From: Stenopsyche tienmushanensis
Lineage: Eukaryota; Arthropoda; Insecta; Trichoptera; Stenopsychidae
DNA length: 64,000 nt
NCBI GenBank assembly: GCA_008973525.1
Contig: WACJ01000250.1
Coordinates: forward strand, 124,001-188,000
Direction of reading: 5' to 3'
Below, piece after piece: positions 1 to 12,900 of this stretch; positions within the stretch are counted from its first letter, which is position 1; every line of letters starts with the position of its first letter. A program made the translations under genes and the position numbers. The notes under the pieces are model-generated. The model saw nothing but the letters and a program-made list of their open reading frames with translations. It searched no databases and was not told the origin of the DNA.

Positions 1-302
1 TCATTTTAAAGCAAATAGTCGAAAATTACACATCGTTTACAACATAATAAAATCAAATTTAAAATATTCGTTTATCTGTTAAAAACTTTACATGTATTAA
101 AACTCGATGTCTAATAATAATGCTCGCCGGGTCTGAATGAGCTGAAGTTATGCTATTCAATACAATAAACACGCCTACAGAAACAGTTTGAGAATCTTTT
201 TTTTATGGTCGACACTGGCATTTTTTGTTTATGTTATTTTTGGCATAATTTATTGTTCGCGTGTATGAACGCTATGTTTACGTCGATCTTCCGTAAACCG
301 AT

Positions 303-1242
303 TCAAGGATGTGGATCAACATACTTAAAATTGAACGTGTCGGATATTTTCGGTTGAATTCTCAAATATAAATCGTCAATTTGCATTAAATTGGAGAAGG
401 GGCTTGATGGTCTATTTGTAGTTCGCAGACGATTGATGTCGACGCAAAAATGTGACCCATTTACTATTCTAGAGGATTTGGAATGGATTACGATGTAATT
501 CAAATTAAAATCGCGGTTATGTTGAAAAATTCCAAGGAAATGTATATGAGACAAAAATGCGATAGGCCAATGAGAATCGTCGGGTTCTTAATAAGAATAT
601 GATTGAAGGATCTTATTTTGGAATCCAAGATATTCGTACTCGAATCCAATTGATGTGGGATTTCTATGAATTTGGCCGAAGACCAAATCGACATTATCTT
701 GAATCGAACAAAACTATTACGGAACGAGGTCGCTGAATACAATCACATATCTGATGCTGTAAACTTTCACTACAGAATCTTGAAAGAACTCTTCGAATTA
801 AATATAGACTATCGTCAGGTATTGTGGAAATGTACAGCAAATGGATCGAATGACAACGAACGCAATCCCTTCGGAGCACTCGAAAATCTTCAACAGGTAT
901 CTGTACATTTCGGCAACACACGTCGAATAGCAACGACACATGAGTCGATCAGAAGATCACGTTTATTGTTGTAAAATATGGAATCACTGGGGCGGTTATA
1001 AAAGGCGTTCCTGTTGCCAATCGAAGATTGTAGGTTAAAAGTGTTTAGATGAAGATTTGAAGTATGCAGACTGTGGCTGGATACACACTCCTCGACTAGC
1101 GGCTATTGTAAGAATGTTGTTACGAAGATCTGGCTGGTCGATCAGTAAAAGGAGTGAGGGAAGTCAAAAAATGATTTTCAATGTGTCCAAACCTTATATG
1201 ATTTGGTTGCCAGCTGGGCACAATGAGGAGGGGAAGCTCTAA
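303..1242 (+). other. Weakly coding-like stretch, unrecognised
   Basis: Several short open frames follow one another here on the + strand: 666-974 (102 codons, rich in Leu, Asn and Glu, predicted helical) and 1057-1242 (61 codons). Between 300 and 660 the reading frames are broken by stops on both strands. I recognise no domain or motif. The patch is less AT-rich than its surroundings, so it could be an old transposon or a decayed exon, but chance is not excluded. There is no start context, promoter or splice pattern that decides it. Confidence 0.2.
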
Positions 1243-1629
1243 GAAAAGAATTCGTGGCAATCTTTTTCATCCGACGGTATCTTCAATCTTAATTTGATTA
1301 TAAAAATATATGAACTATCCCTCAACATTATTTATTAAAAAACAATTTTAAATCATCATTTATATTGCAAAAATCTAATAAAATAAATAATCAATATTGA
1401 TATGATGTATTTCAATATGTTTATTTATTTTAGCAATAGTTTATCGAAGATTTGGCTCAAATATATCAATATATTGAATTGATAATCCTATTATATATTG
1501 TATTTTTGAGTATGAAGAGTATTCGATGTTGATACTCTAATATCCGTTGGAGATAGTAATTAATAATAGATCAGAAATAATTTGATATAAATGATTGTGA
1601 AGGTGGCGAATGCTGACGCCCTGGATGGA

Positions 1630-1666
1630 CACGTGGTGGGGAACACCCCCACCACCGTTACACGTG
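1630..1666. promoter_or_regulatory. Hairpin flanked by two CACGTG E-boxes
   Basis: Perfect E-boxes CACGTG lie at 1630-1635 and 1661-1666. Between and overlapping them is a 9-bp perfect inverted repeat, GTGGTGGGG (1633-1641) and CCCCACCAC (1647-1655), with a 5-base loop. CACGTG is the core site of bHLH-PAS, Myc/Max and USF-type factors. The sequence sits in a small GC-rich island inside AT-rich DNA. Whether it is bound is inference; no nearby gene is recognised. Confidence 0.4.
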
Positions 1667-1991
1667 CTCTTTATACCGCCGTATATGGAGGCGCACCACG
1701 TTACGTCTAGTCGTACTAACACGAGCTAATCATCTATTTATAAATTAATTATAAATAAATTGGTTAATTGTATCAAACATCTTGTTTCGCTGCTCTTTAA
1801 TAACATAGCAAAAAAAAGTATCGCGTTGCTTGATTTAAACGATGTTTAACTCCTTGCGGTCTTTAATTTTTGACAAATAGAAAAAATTATTTCGTTTATA
1901 ATCATCATAGTTGGTAACATCTTCCTATAGTGGACTATTAGAAATTAGAGATGCATTTGATTAAAAATCTGATTAAGCTGTTGAGGAGCAT

Positions 1992-2009
1992 GGACATACA
2001 TGTATGTCC
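1992..2009. repeat. 18-bp perfect palindrome
   Basis: GGACATACATGTATGTCC reads identically on both strands. It lies about 170 bp left of a piggyBac-like MITE and about 130 bp right of a TTAACTCCTTGCGGTC string that resembles another TTAA-type element end. It may be part of a repeat family or a dimer-binding site. Confidence 0.5.
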
Positions 2010-2181
2010 GAATTCTCATATCATTAAGCCCAAATTTATCGACTTATAATGGTTTCGATTTCAAGTGTGTTATTTGTTTACGCAAAGAAATAACCGAATA
2101 TTGTGTGTTATCGAGAGTGTTTATTTAACTGCTTGCCATTCTTCACTGCGTGTTGAATGAGTCTTTGTCCAATTATCATTT

Positions 2182-2397
2182 CCTTCTAAAGGAGGAGCAA
2201 ATGAATCGATTTTTAGTGCATTGTTTATGTAAAGAAATGACATGATCTTGTATGATATCAAATGTTTATTTACAATTGACCCTGCTTCGAATTGAAGATT
2301 GTCTTACGCTGATAGAAGTTGACAGAAAGTAATCGGTGTAAAGCGATTATGACATCAACGAATTCATCGATTTTAAATTTGCTCGCTCCTCAAAAGG
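2182..2397. mobile_element. piggyBac-like MITE, copy A
   Basis: The left end CCTTCTAAAGGAGGAGCAAA and the right end, whose reverse complement is CCTTTTGAGGAGCGAGCAAA, form an imperfect terminal inverted repeat of about 20 bp. The right end abuts TTAA (2398-2401), the target of piggyBac-type elements; the left TTAA is decayed. The interior (about 2265-2397) matches the inverted second copy at 22416-22656 over roughly 130 bp with scattered differences. There is no coding capacity, so this is a non-autonomous element. Confidence 0.6.
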
Positions 2398-2401
2398 TTA
2401 A

Positions 2402-2700
2402 AAGCAGCGTTATATCTTTGCGGGAAATTTCTCCGCAATATATAGACGTCGAATTATAGTTAGAAATTTTATACTTGACACGGGGATACGTTTTACGTTG
2501 TATTTTCAGATATTTTATTTTGTGTGTAATAGTTTCATATACGATTATTCATAAAAAAAATAAAAAGGTTTATACATATTTCATAAAACGTTGATTCAAA
2601 TTTTTATGTCTTTCTGTATTTGTTTGTTATAATTTGTCATTTATTGCGTCGCATTTAGTTTAGAATGTACAATATTTGTCGTAGCCCTCAAACGGTTAAA
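2402..2700. repeat. Dispersed repeat shared with the right end of the window
   Basis: The segment contains strings such as GAAATTTC..CCGC, ATAGACGTCGAA, ACTTGA and ACGTTGTATTTT in an order that recurs, diverged, at about 63085-63200. It ends with CCCTCAAACGG next to TTAA, again like a piggyBac-type terminus. It may be a second TTAA-type element abutting copy A. No open reading frame is seen. Confidence 0.4.
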
Positions 2701-3453
2701 ATCTACATAAAATAAAAACATATAAATTTACGATTAACATAGAACTCATCGGAACAACATTGAAAATTTTGTTTCGAATGGACGGAAAGAGTTAAAAGCT
2801 TTAATTGCTCGCTTAGTCTTGAATAGGGGTTGTAGATTTTTGATCCTAAAAAACTGATTTTGAATATTTTTTTTTTTCATTATCATTGTCATTCACTATT
2901 ACCATGTTATGTACTTTGATTCTGAATCACTAAATCAAAGAAATTGATTCATTTGAAATTGAAATGTACGTCATTAAGATTTAGGACCTATTCTTATTTT
3001 GTCTAGACAGTATTTCTTTTCAATCCATTCATATTGTTTGAATCGGCGCATTGATCATAATTAAAAATGATATCTGCACGGTGTCATTTTTATTTAGTCT
3101 CGTGTCGTTTATGGACCGTATTCCGATACTCTCTCGGATTCCCTTTCAATACATTCCTTGCATAAAAGTACTACAGATATTTTCCAGATTTCATTTCAAT
3201 CACACGTTAATTCATTTCATTTCATAAATCAGTCCAGAGCTTTCCTTTAACGTTTTACGACTGCATTTGGACTTCAAGTCACTGTCGACTTGAACATTTC
3301 TTGTAAACCAAATTTAGAACAATAAATATAATTATGACAAATCACTTCAACTATAAATCCATAATAAATCTATAAACATAAAACTAGTGCCATAAACGGG
3401 ATCTCTTGCGGAACAAAAATGTTTTACAAATTCTAATACATTAAAACCATATA

Positions 3454-4081
3454 CACTTGGTTCTGTAAAGTAAGTAAGTAAGTAAGTAAGCATAACTTCA
3501 AATCAATGTGATAGAATTTACCAAAAATCGTATAAAAAAGGTTTTGCGACAATTTAAACATTGTTTTTATTTTACTTATTTTTTTATGTCAGTCGTGTAC
3601 AATAAATAGATTTTCTAATTGATTGCAAAAATGACTAGATTTTCTTTCACTTCAATATTGTTTTCTGTTTTTTCGCTGCCATATAAAATCAAACCAATAA
3701 TAACATCGTCATTCAAGGGAGTATCCTCAAGCAATTCATCGACATCATTTTAAGAAAAAATATCAAAGTTTTCTGCATCTAATTGATTTCCCAAAGTAAA
3801 ATTTCAGCTGGTTTCATCTGTAACACATTCGGGCCAAACTTTTTCCAACAAGAATTTAAAATGTGTGGGGTTATCTGAGATACCGCACATAAAACATTAT
3901 TTATACAGTACAAAATTGTTTTTTCCCCAAATTTCATGTACAGTTAATGACTCATTCTCTAGTTTATCCAGTATATGTTGATAAGTGTTCTTAATATAAT
4001 AATTTATAAAAGTTGAAATGTTGCATACCGCATAACTTCCAAATCGTATAAAAAAGATCCGCATAAAAACAGACCCAAGTG
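3454..4081 (-). mobile_element. Tigger-like (pogo) transposon, 628 bp, internally deleted
   Basis: The ends are inverted: CACTTGGTTCTGT at 3454 and CAGACCCAAGTG ending at 4081. Each is bordered by TA (3452-3453 and 4082-4083), the expected target duplication of Tc1/mariner/pogo elements. The subterminal DNA carries repeated CGCATAACTTC and CGTATAAAAAAG strings, a style known from Tigger ends. The minus-strand interior (about 3890-3620) encodes a decayed C-terminus with DVDELLEDTPLNDD, resembling the acidic helical tail of Tigger/jerky-type transposases. Frames are broken and most of the transposase is absent, so it is a non-autonomous derivative. A longer relative lies at 19725-20775. Confidence 0.6.
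3468..3490. repeat. (AAGT)n microsatellite
   Basis: Almost six perfect units of the tetranucleotide AAGT lie immediately inside the left end of the Tigger-like element. It could have expanded from the element's own subterminal AAGTAAG. Confidence 0.9.
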
Positions 4082-4083
4082 TA

Positions 4084-7000
4084 ATAAAATAAGGTGGGAT
4101 TCCCAATTATCAAATAGGTTATTATTAAATGATTGTTATAAATTTAAATTATGTATATTTTTAAAATTAGGAAATCATTGTTAACTTGGATTGAGATGAT
4201 CGATCAAAAATCTGATTGTATTTCAACTGTAATAAATTCTGAATAAATTCATTACCGCTTTTATTTTCCGCATATTTTCCATTGTTTGAATCTGAATCCA
4301 TGATGTAATTCAATATGTACTTCTTAAGAAAATGCAATTAGATCGACTTTGTGTCATTATTTGATATTCAAAATATTTTAACATCAAAAATAAAGTAGAG
4401 CACATTTCAACGTTAGATGAGCCAGCTGGCCAAAATAAGAAATGCCCGAATTAAGTAATGTTATGTGCTCGCTCTTACCGACACGTCACTATAGTTAGCA
4501 TCACTGACCGACCGGTGTGACATCCATATTCTAAGACTGCTTCAAGTTATATTTCGGTTATATGAATTAAATATTTTTGAAAATAAATATTTATTACTAG
4601 AAGCAAAAGTATGTTAATAATGAGTTTCAAAACAATGATGAATTATTTGTACAATGAATCAATTATGTTTTATTCAACAGATCGCAATAAAATAACTATA
4701 TTACATTTTTGTATTGATCTTATTATATGTAGATGGTTTTTAGTAATGGCATTTAATTATATATGGCAGATATTGATTGGACATATTTTTTAATTTTTAA
4801 ATGTGACCGTGTCTCAAATTCAGTCTTATTATTTTTATATTCGTTTCATAGTCATAAATGTGGTATTCTTGTGTAGCGGAGCTATGACGTGTGGTGAGCT
4901 ACTCCTGAGGAGATCCATTAATAGACTGCAGCAGCGGTCTGTTTTATAAATTCTTCACCCTTCAAGCTCTATATATGTGTATAAGAAACTGATAAACCTG
5001 ACGGAGAAAGCAAAACATCCAGCCTCAACAATGGGATGCTGCATTCTGGACTTGGCAGATCTAATTTGAAATGGAAATCAAATTTATTCCATCCGAATGC
5101 ATCGATATTATAATATTCATCTGGATTATATAAATATTGTCCGATGTATTCGCACAATATTAATTAAGTAGTGCTTTTGTCACAAATGATGAATTTCGTG
5201 AAAATATATCAGGAAAATTGAATTATTTTTCATCAGTGCGGTCGAATTGAATTGCATATTTACCATTTGAATTTTCAATTTCAACGGCAAATATACAGCA
5301 AATTGAAAATGACATACAGTGTATATAATATTTCTGAATTTGATTAGCAGGTCTGTGATTGAATTCTAAATATTGGATCTATATTTAGTTAAAGATCAAT
5401 GATACATTTGCATATCTCCTTATGTATACGTAATATGCGCTAAAGTAGAAATCAATTATAAAACTAATTATGTATATTCCAGATCGAAGACACTCAATTT
5501 ATATGGTATCTATTAATTCATACTTTGGGAGCTGTGGAATATCGACTCCATGGTCTTCTAAACTTGCAAGTAGATACAAATTCGTTAAACTGGCTTGTGT
5601 ACTTAAACTTATAGAAATAATACCAAAATCATGATATTATTGAATTTTGACATAAGCATAATTAAAATACTAATAAAAATCATTTGAAAGCTTGAAAAAT
5701 ATGCGCACATCGTCATAAATATGATTGAATTGGGGACATTTTTCAATATTTTAAAGTGGTCACATGCATTATTTTCTTTCATAATTTTGCATACATAAAA
5801 TATATATAAAATCTTTCAGATCAATAAAAATAACCGTGTATGATATATTTTTCTTACTTTAAATAGGCAAATTCAACGATGATTACTTTGGTTTGGTTTT
5901 TTTTTGATTAATCAGGGGATTTGATATTATATTTCGTTAATGGGTTGTATTTGGGGTTTAAAATGAAGTTAAATAATCATCTTGATATTTTGATAGCCAA
6001 AATAGCTCATTTATCTGGACATATTGATCTGTAGGTAATTTCGCAATTATGAGGTCAAACTATTCACTCAATCTTCATAAGTTCAAAACTATGGGAGATG
6101 TGGCTAGCGACCACATTTAAAAAATATATATATTCACTATGAAAAACCATGTTAAAAATGGTTGGCTTTAAAAGAGATTGCTAAAAGCCACGTTGAAAAA
6201 AAAGTAGCCCGTTTTATTAGCATTCAGTAGTAAACATCATCCAAGTATTCCCATGAAAACGCAAATGACATTCTGTGCTACTATGCCTGTTGCATTTTGC
6301 TGTTATGTTTCTGAATAGACGTGTTTACTTAATCGTGCAATAAAAATACAGATTTTGGAACTAGACTTAATAATCTATTAGCCCAAAGCTTATTAATAAA
6401 TTTGTAATTTGCCCTTTTAATACAAATTTGGAATTTTATTTCTCGAGTGATTTTTTTAAAAGTATCAGACTTATAATCAGAAAAGAAAACATTGTACAGA
6501 TTACTTTATATTGTACATATTACAAGCTACTTCATCATAACGAACTAGTTGAAATAAGATTTTTCATCATGCTCTTTGGAAGAAGGTAATATTGACATTT
6601 AAGGGAAATGTCGAATAAAATCGTATTTAAAGCAGATTTTCTTCTATGTATCAGTATGATATGGAAACGTTTTTAAGAAAATATATCGATTGGATTGATC
6701 GAATTAGTACTAAAATAATATAAGTATATGAATTATATTAATAATAAGGAAATAATGATTTTTTATAGACCATTCAAAGTCAATATATCTGAAGTGGCAG
6801 GATTTATATAACGATTTTCTCACGCGGGACAATGACCCATTTCCCGAAAAGATCCCATTTCAAAACCCAATTTATTTATTTATTTATAGTTATGTACAAA
6901 AATTCAAGGGTACTCCCGTTGGATCGTCGGAAAATTAGACCAGTTGCCAAGTCAAATTTGCTTGTCAAACATTTTTTGTCATCGTCGACTACCGTACTAG

Positions 7001-9029
7001 ATGAATTTAGTGCCCCATTATACGTCATGCAAATTCTCGGGATTAGAACATTAATTATTGTGTACCTGGCATTATACCGTGAGAGAGTTCCGGGGAATAT
7101 TTGAGAATAATTGAAATAATAGGGGAGGTTTAATGCGAACGGACAAATCTCATTTCATTTGATCCCATCCGAAATAGTAAACCTTCTATTTGTTTAACAG
7201 TTATTCTGGGGGAGATTCGAACTGGTTCATTGTATTGTCGGAGCTTAGTATCAGATTATTTGCACGGTTAAATTTGAATTATTACCATGGAACTAGATGG
7301 ATTAAATTTAATGTCGCAAATTGAAAATTTATTAGGTTTCTGTATAATTTTGAATTTTGAAAATTTACCAATGTAATATTATCTCGAGAATGCTAAGAAT
7401 GAGATCAAACATGCATGCCGTGGATGAATCTCTCTCTGTTGAATAACGAACAGTTGGTATAGAATTTTTGGAAGTCGACTTTATATTCAACAGATGAAGT
7501 AACAGTTGGCAGTGATCGTTTCAACTTTAAAGAGCATTTTGGATAACTTTCCGGAATTACTAAAATTGATAAATTCTTTCGCAATAACATTCAACTTCAT
7601 ATGAAATTTATTCATAGACATCAGCGAAAGGATCGAATTGCGAGAAGGGTGCAAATGCAATATATGAGCATCTCTTCGAAAGGAAGATAAAATTCTATTA
7701 TAATTCGACATTAACATTATTCGGTTTATTATTGGGGCCATGTTTGGTATGTGCTAGGGCCCTAAGGGCTAATTGTGCCGGGCTTCCTTTGAGCAGTTGA
7801 CTATACAAATAGAGGCCGGTAGCGGACAGGCGCCTAGACACGCGACCTTCCCGGCTTAATCCCTACAAATACCTTATTATTTGTCCAGGACACATAGTCG
7901 ATATGTTTGGGAAAGCCAAATCAATGTTTTGCTCATTCGATGATTCTTCGACGTTATTCCAATACTGAGACCGGAATAAATTCGTCATTGGATGTTAGTC
8001 ATAGACTATATGCGATTAAATCATTTAATTACCTTCCTTTTTATAATAAAAAATCAAACCAACACACAGTACAGTCATATTAATACAATTTGATTGAAAA
8101 GTAACAAAATGTACTATATTTCTTCATGATTAACTTCGTAATTTATGTTAACATTTTTGCAAATAGGATAATCCTAAGTTTAACTATTTGACAGTGTAAT
8201 CATTCATTGAATTTTGTCTGGGTAATTTTACAAATTTCATAGATAACTTACTATATACAGAAATACAATTCTTCAGCTCACGATGTAATTGAAAGGTTCA
8301 TACAGAATATATGTTATTAACAAGAAAAAATTGTTTTACAATTGACTACAAAATTGAAAATATTCTCGATTTATATTGACAGTGATGAGATCAATAATAT
8401 TATTGACAGAGTACAACTTCGCAAACAACAAATAAAATCGCAGTATAAATATTCGCATAAAAAGAATTAGATTGTATCATATCCTTTTGAATTCTTATAT
8501 ATTTATAACATAGCTATACGACGTATTCTGGAAATTCATCCGATCCGGAAAATATAATATAGTAAAAGCTTTAAGCTCTTCTATTTTGATTTAATATGCC
8601 ATTACAAGAGCAATACATCGAGTCATACTGTCCTTCAACAATCAGATAACTCGAGACTTTGAACTAATACTGGATAATACTTTTGCATATGAAATCCTTC
8701 CTGGAAAGATATGTTTATTCAGAAAACAAATTGAATGTGAAATCCAATAAACATCAGCATTGATTTTGGCATATATATTCTCAAACATTATATTAAATCT
8801 GAATAAATATGTATATAGATTACTCTAAATTAATCATCTGAGAATAATGATTTATCCAGTACATATTACATAGGTATCGTTTGTTCTACTGAATACCAAA
8901 GATAAGTTATGCTAAAATCTGTAGATAAAATTATAGGATTTTTTATCAACTTGATTGTTAAATATTCACACGCTGAAAGTAAATCTTAAATTGATGAGAC
9001 TGAATCAAATATATATACAATATACAAAC
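4084..9029. other. AT-rich non-coding DNA, nothing recognised except small patches
   Basis: I see no convincing gene. The short open frames (for example 6832-7104) have no recognisable motif. At 4186-4215 a string like TTGGATTGAGATGATCGATC matches part of the SINE body found at 60520-60545. A GC-richer patch at 7741-7870 contains the palindrome TAGGGCCCTA (7755-7764) and stands out from its flanks; it could be a conserved regulatory element. Confidence 0.5.
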
Positions 9030-9240
9030 GAGGGCAATTCAAATATAACCCGGAATTCTGCTGTACAAATTTATTAGTGATATTTAAAAATACAAATGGA
9101 GTGTCTTATTTTTCTACATAGTTTTCTTCATTAGATGTGTATTTATTTTATCGGACAGGAAGCTTCTTGGTTCCGTCACTGAAAAAAGAAGGCAAGAAGT
9201 AGCATCTACTGTTGCGCAACGCGTTTCTCGTAAATAAGAG
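9030..9240 (-). mobile_element. Probable mariner-family 3' end relic
   Basis: Read on the minus strand, the region encodes a short, broken peptide of the type GAAAACTATGTAGAAAAA (ENYVEK), as at the C-terminus of mariner transposases. It is followed by a terminal-like stretch whose + strand reads GAGGGCAATTCAAATATAAC. Stops and frameshifts interrupt it. The assignment rests on the ENYVEK-like tail and the terminal string only. Confidence 0.3.
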
Positions 9241-9633
9241 CGTGAATTTTGAGATCAAACAAAATCAAAATGATCCGAAATTGCACTTCTAAATCAGATT
9301 TTTTGATGACTTATCTGTTTCTATTAAAATATTGTTAAAGAGTCTGTAATGCCAAAGCAACGAGAACTCCTAACTGTCCTATGTCCTATTTGCAATTATT
9401 GTTAGAGATAGATGTATATATATTATTTTTAAATATCAAAGCAAATCATTGATTTTAAGCATAGATTGCATATGGAAGAGTTTTTAGTCAAATCAAGATT
9501 TTTCATCTGGGCAATTTATTCTTGTTTCCATATTTATAAACTATTTTATCAATATTTTAAATGACATCTTGACACTAAATGTACAGTTTTGCTTTGCAAA
9601 TATAAGTTCATTCAATTGATGCGCTTTTTAAAT

Positions 9634-9963
9634 TTAGATTGATAAAAAAATTGCATAAGCAATTAAGGCGAATGAATGCGTTTCGATCGCCTCAACCCCT
9701 GTCATATTAAAGCGCGCGTAATAATATTCAGTGGTAACAATATTGCATTCAACGAACCATGAACACGACACCACGCCAGTGGCTACCCCTAACCATTGAA
9801 ACACCATGTCATATAAATGAGATACAACTAATTGATTACGATAACTGATATCGGCGAGATACATGAAAAAGAATCTGATTAGGGCAATTGTGGTGGAGTA
9901 GCGAAGCGTGTTTCGGGAAGCGGGGTGATTAAATGTATGATTTATGAAGGAAAAAATACACAC
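9634..9963 (-). other. Unrecognised 109-codon open frame, hydrophobic
   Basis: This is one of the longest open frames outside the actin locus (109 codons). The peptide is hydrophobic and aromatic-rich, with segments such as HSFALIAYAIF and TTIALIRFFFMYLA that could be membrane-spanning. I recognise no family. Local base composition is closer to 40% G+C than its flanks. It could be a decayed exon, a transposon fragment or chance; no splice sites or promoter decide it. Confidence 0.2.
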
Positions 9964-9969
9964 AGATCA

Positions 9970-12900
9970 GCTTCTATGATTCTAAATAATTATATTGAAA
10001 AATTTGTGTCATATCAGAATATTTTGAGGCGGGTCGGCAGATGAATCTGTCACAGCTGAGACCAATTACACGAAAGGCCGCGAAAACTTTCTCGGTGTAT
10101 TTTTTCTCTCGGCGGGAAATTCAACACATTTTTCATGGACGACCTTGACGGTGATGATTATATGTTTGACAAAATGTTCCGCATGTTGATGGAAAATCTT
10201 CTACGCATCGTGTGTCAATGTTTTCATGGTTCATCACATCGTTTCGAGTGGTACTCATGTGTCAATTTTCAATCTGCTTCGAGGGTTAAGCCGGCAAGTT
10301 GAAGGTGCGGATTTAACTTTGACTTTGAATCCGATATGCCCGTACCGAAAGCTACGTAAAAAGTTTATTGGGATCGGCACATGTTAAGAGTTACAGCGAC
10401 GAGCTTTCTTAGGCGCTGGTCTATTTTTGATAGCAGGTGTAGCTAAGCTCTCCAAGAGAGCACTATTTATAAAAAAAGTAAACTTCTCACTTAAAAGCTC
10501 GTGCTTGTATGAATGGAACAAATGCTCGCTGCTCTGTATCCGCATATTTTAAATTATGTCGCTTCGGTGCGACGTCGGATGGTATTTAAAATATTGCAGC
10601 TTTGCTAACTATTCCACTGATTTACTTTAGTAATTAGCTTGAGCCCAGCACAAAAGGAATTCCAATGCCGATAAAAATACATCAGTTACAATATGCCACA
10701 TCTGATATATTAATCTGGGCTGGAATATTTAACACTCGTCTGAAATTACGAAAATGATCATGTATGTCGAGTTGGGATTGGGATCGAATTTCATTTTTAT
10801 TCTGAATCATTCTAAATTAACATGCATTGAGAACCGTATCATAAATTCAGTTTTTATGAAAAAATAAATTTGAAAATTGCTATATTTGCGTATTAAATTG
10901 TATAAAATACACGTTTTGATGCAATCAGATCAATACAGAGGAAAGAAAAATATTTCCATGCAAATTTATCAGAACTTATTTTAACCAGAAATAGATATTG
11001 ACGACCTTAATGTATGTCTGTCTGTTCAATATGCAAAGCACAATTTTTATCAATAATAAAATACTATTGATCTATTTTAAACTAAATCTGTATCCCGGGA
11101 AATTCAAAGACTGCCAGTAATGTTTATAATACTGTGTGGTATATGATATGTCGACCTCCATTAATATATGCTATTCACACATAAGATATCCATCTAAAAA
11201 TTAGTATTTATAAAAAAATGTATTCAATATCAAATCATGCAATAACAAAGTAATTTAATTCATTGATTTTAATTTTAATTTGACTGAAAAAAATAACTAT
11301 TGTACGAAGATTATTGATCAATTTAAATAAATGATCTTTTTGTGGCAGACTTATCTTGATTATTTTATCTATAAAATATGCTTTGGATCAATGGAAATGA
11401 TCTGTGGGTCATATAAAGTGAATCTTATAAATCAAATCTGCATACATCTGCAACAAAATCAAAATTGTGACATTCGAGCATCTCACAATATGAAGATTAT
11501 CATTTGAGTAATATTTGATCTATTTTAATTTAAATATATCAGAATGTAAATGAGGTAATATCTGACATATGAAAAATTGTCTTACATCATCCCTCATTCT
11601 CATTCTTAAGTTAGGTATTATAAATTCTATGTGAATTTTGATGAAACTTTGCCAAAACGATTTAAACAGTCCACTGAAATCTTGTTGAGATCAAAATGCG
11701 CGTATGATTGAAAATTTAGGTTAAAATTATTTTAATCACATATAGTAATTTATGTGTTTGCATTGATTTAAAATCGTAATAATGGCGGAAATTTGATCTT
11801 ATTATCTTGTGAAACGAATACATATGGCCATCCCTTATGAAACGTGCATGATTATTCCAAACCTTTTATTTTTGTCTGAACGTATTTCGCCTCAAAAAAT
11901 TATAATCCCAAGAAGCAGCGTCTGTTGGTTCGTCGATCCAAAATTAGCCAATCTAAAAATATGGCTCGTTGTTCGAAGTTTTGAACTCTCCATCCCTATT
12001 TATGTCATATATGCAAGTCCGTGGCGAAAAGTTCCTCACCAGCGATTAGACACAGGATGCGATCATGTCAGTCAATTAATATCAGAAAGAGATTTTTCAG
12101 GCCACCGAATGTAAGCAGGAGCCGCCAGCCAATAAAGTGACACACTTTGTCAGTAATAAACTGGGCAATCGCTGTTATCTCGGCAAATCTGTGAGGGTTT
12201 TATTTCAAATTAGCGACAGCAGACGACGTACGTCGGGCGCGTGTCCCTTTAATGGAGTCACCCGCGCCACCCAAAGCCCACCCACCGCCTGGATGCTCCC
12301 TTCGTGCTTATCCAACCGTCGCACCCCTTCACCAATAAGAATCTTCAATTAGATCCAATAAAAACACTCCCGATAAGTAGACTTGAATTTACTTTACTAC
12401 TGAGATTTGTATCCTGTAGTTGAAGACAATGGGCCCAATGACGTCTCGGACTTAATGAATTCACGCTCAGATAATCAAACATTATACACAAATGGCAAAT
12501 GTAGCAAAATTTGCTTTAATAAAGTTTTTCGAAAGAGCGTTCAGACATTATTTTCACCTCTAGCTCAAAGGAGTCTACTGCAAGACAAAGATATTTTTAG
12601 CGCAATCCTTTTTATATCAATACAGCTTCAATCTCATTTATTACACTAAATGTACTTTTTTAATACTCATTTTTAGTTTTTAGTTTGTATGGCATCACAC
12701 AAAGGTTTCATCGATTTAAAATTGAAGACAACAAATACAATAACGCTATAAAAGTATTGGATATCCTTTTGATCGATGAATAATAGTTTGAAATTGAACA
12801 GATTCCATTGAATAATGCAAATTAGAACACCACCCAGAAGACAACACTTTAGATTTCAATGAGCATGAATTATCACAGGGATCATCGAAGATAAGATAAA

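Noticed and set aside
7210..7225. GTTCGAATC on the minus strand as a tRNA B box
   Set aside because: No matching A box at tRNA spacing and no T-stem, so neither a tRNA nor a SINE can be supported.
11809..12352. Two consecutive open frames (101 and 71 codons)
   Set aside because: No motif, different frames and a non-ATG start in the first; better explained by lower AT content around 12121-12320.
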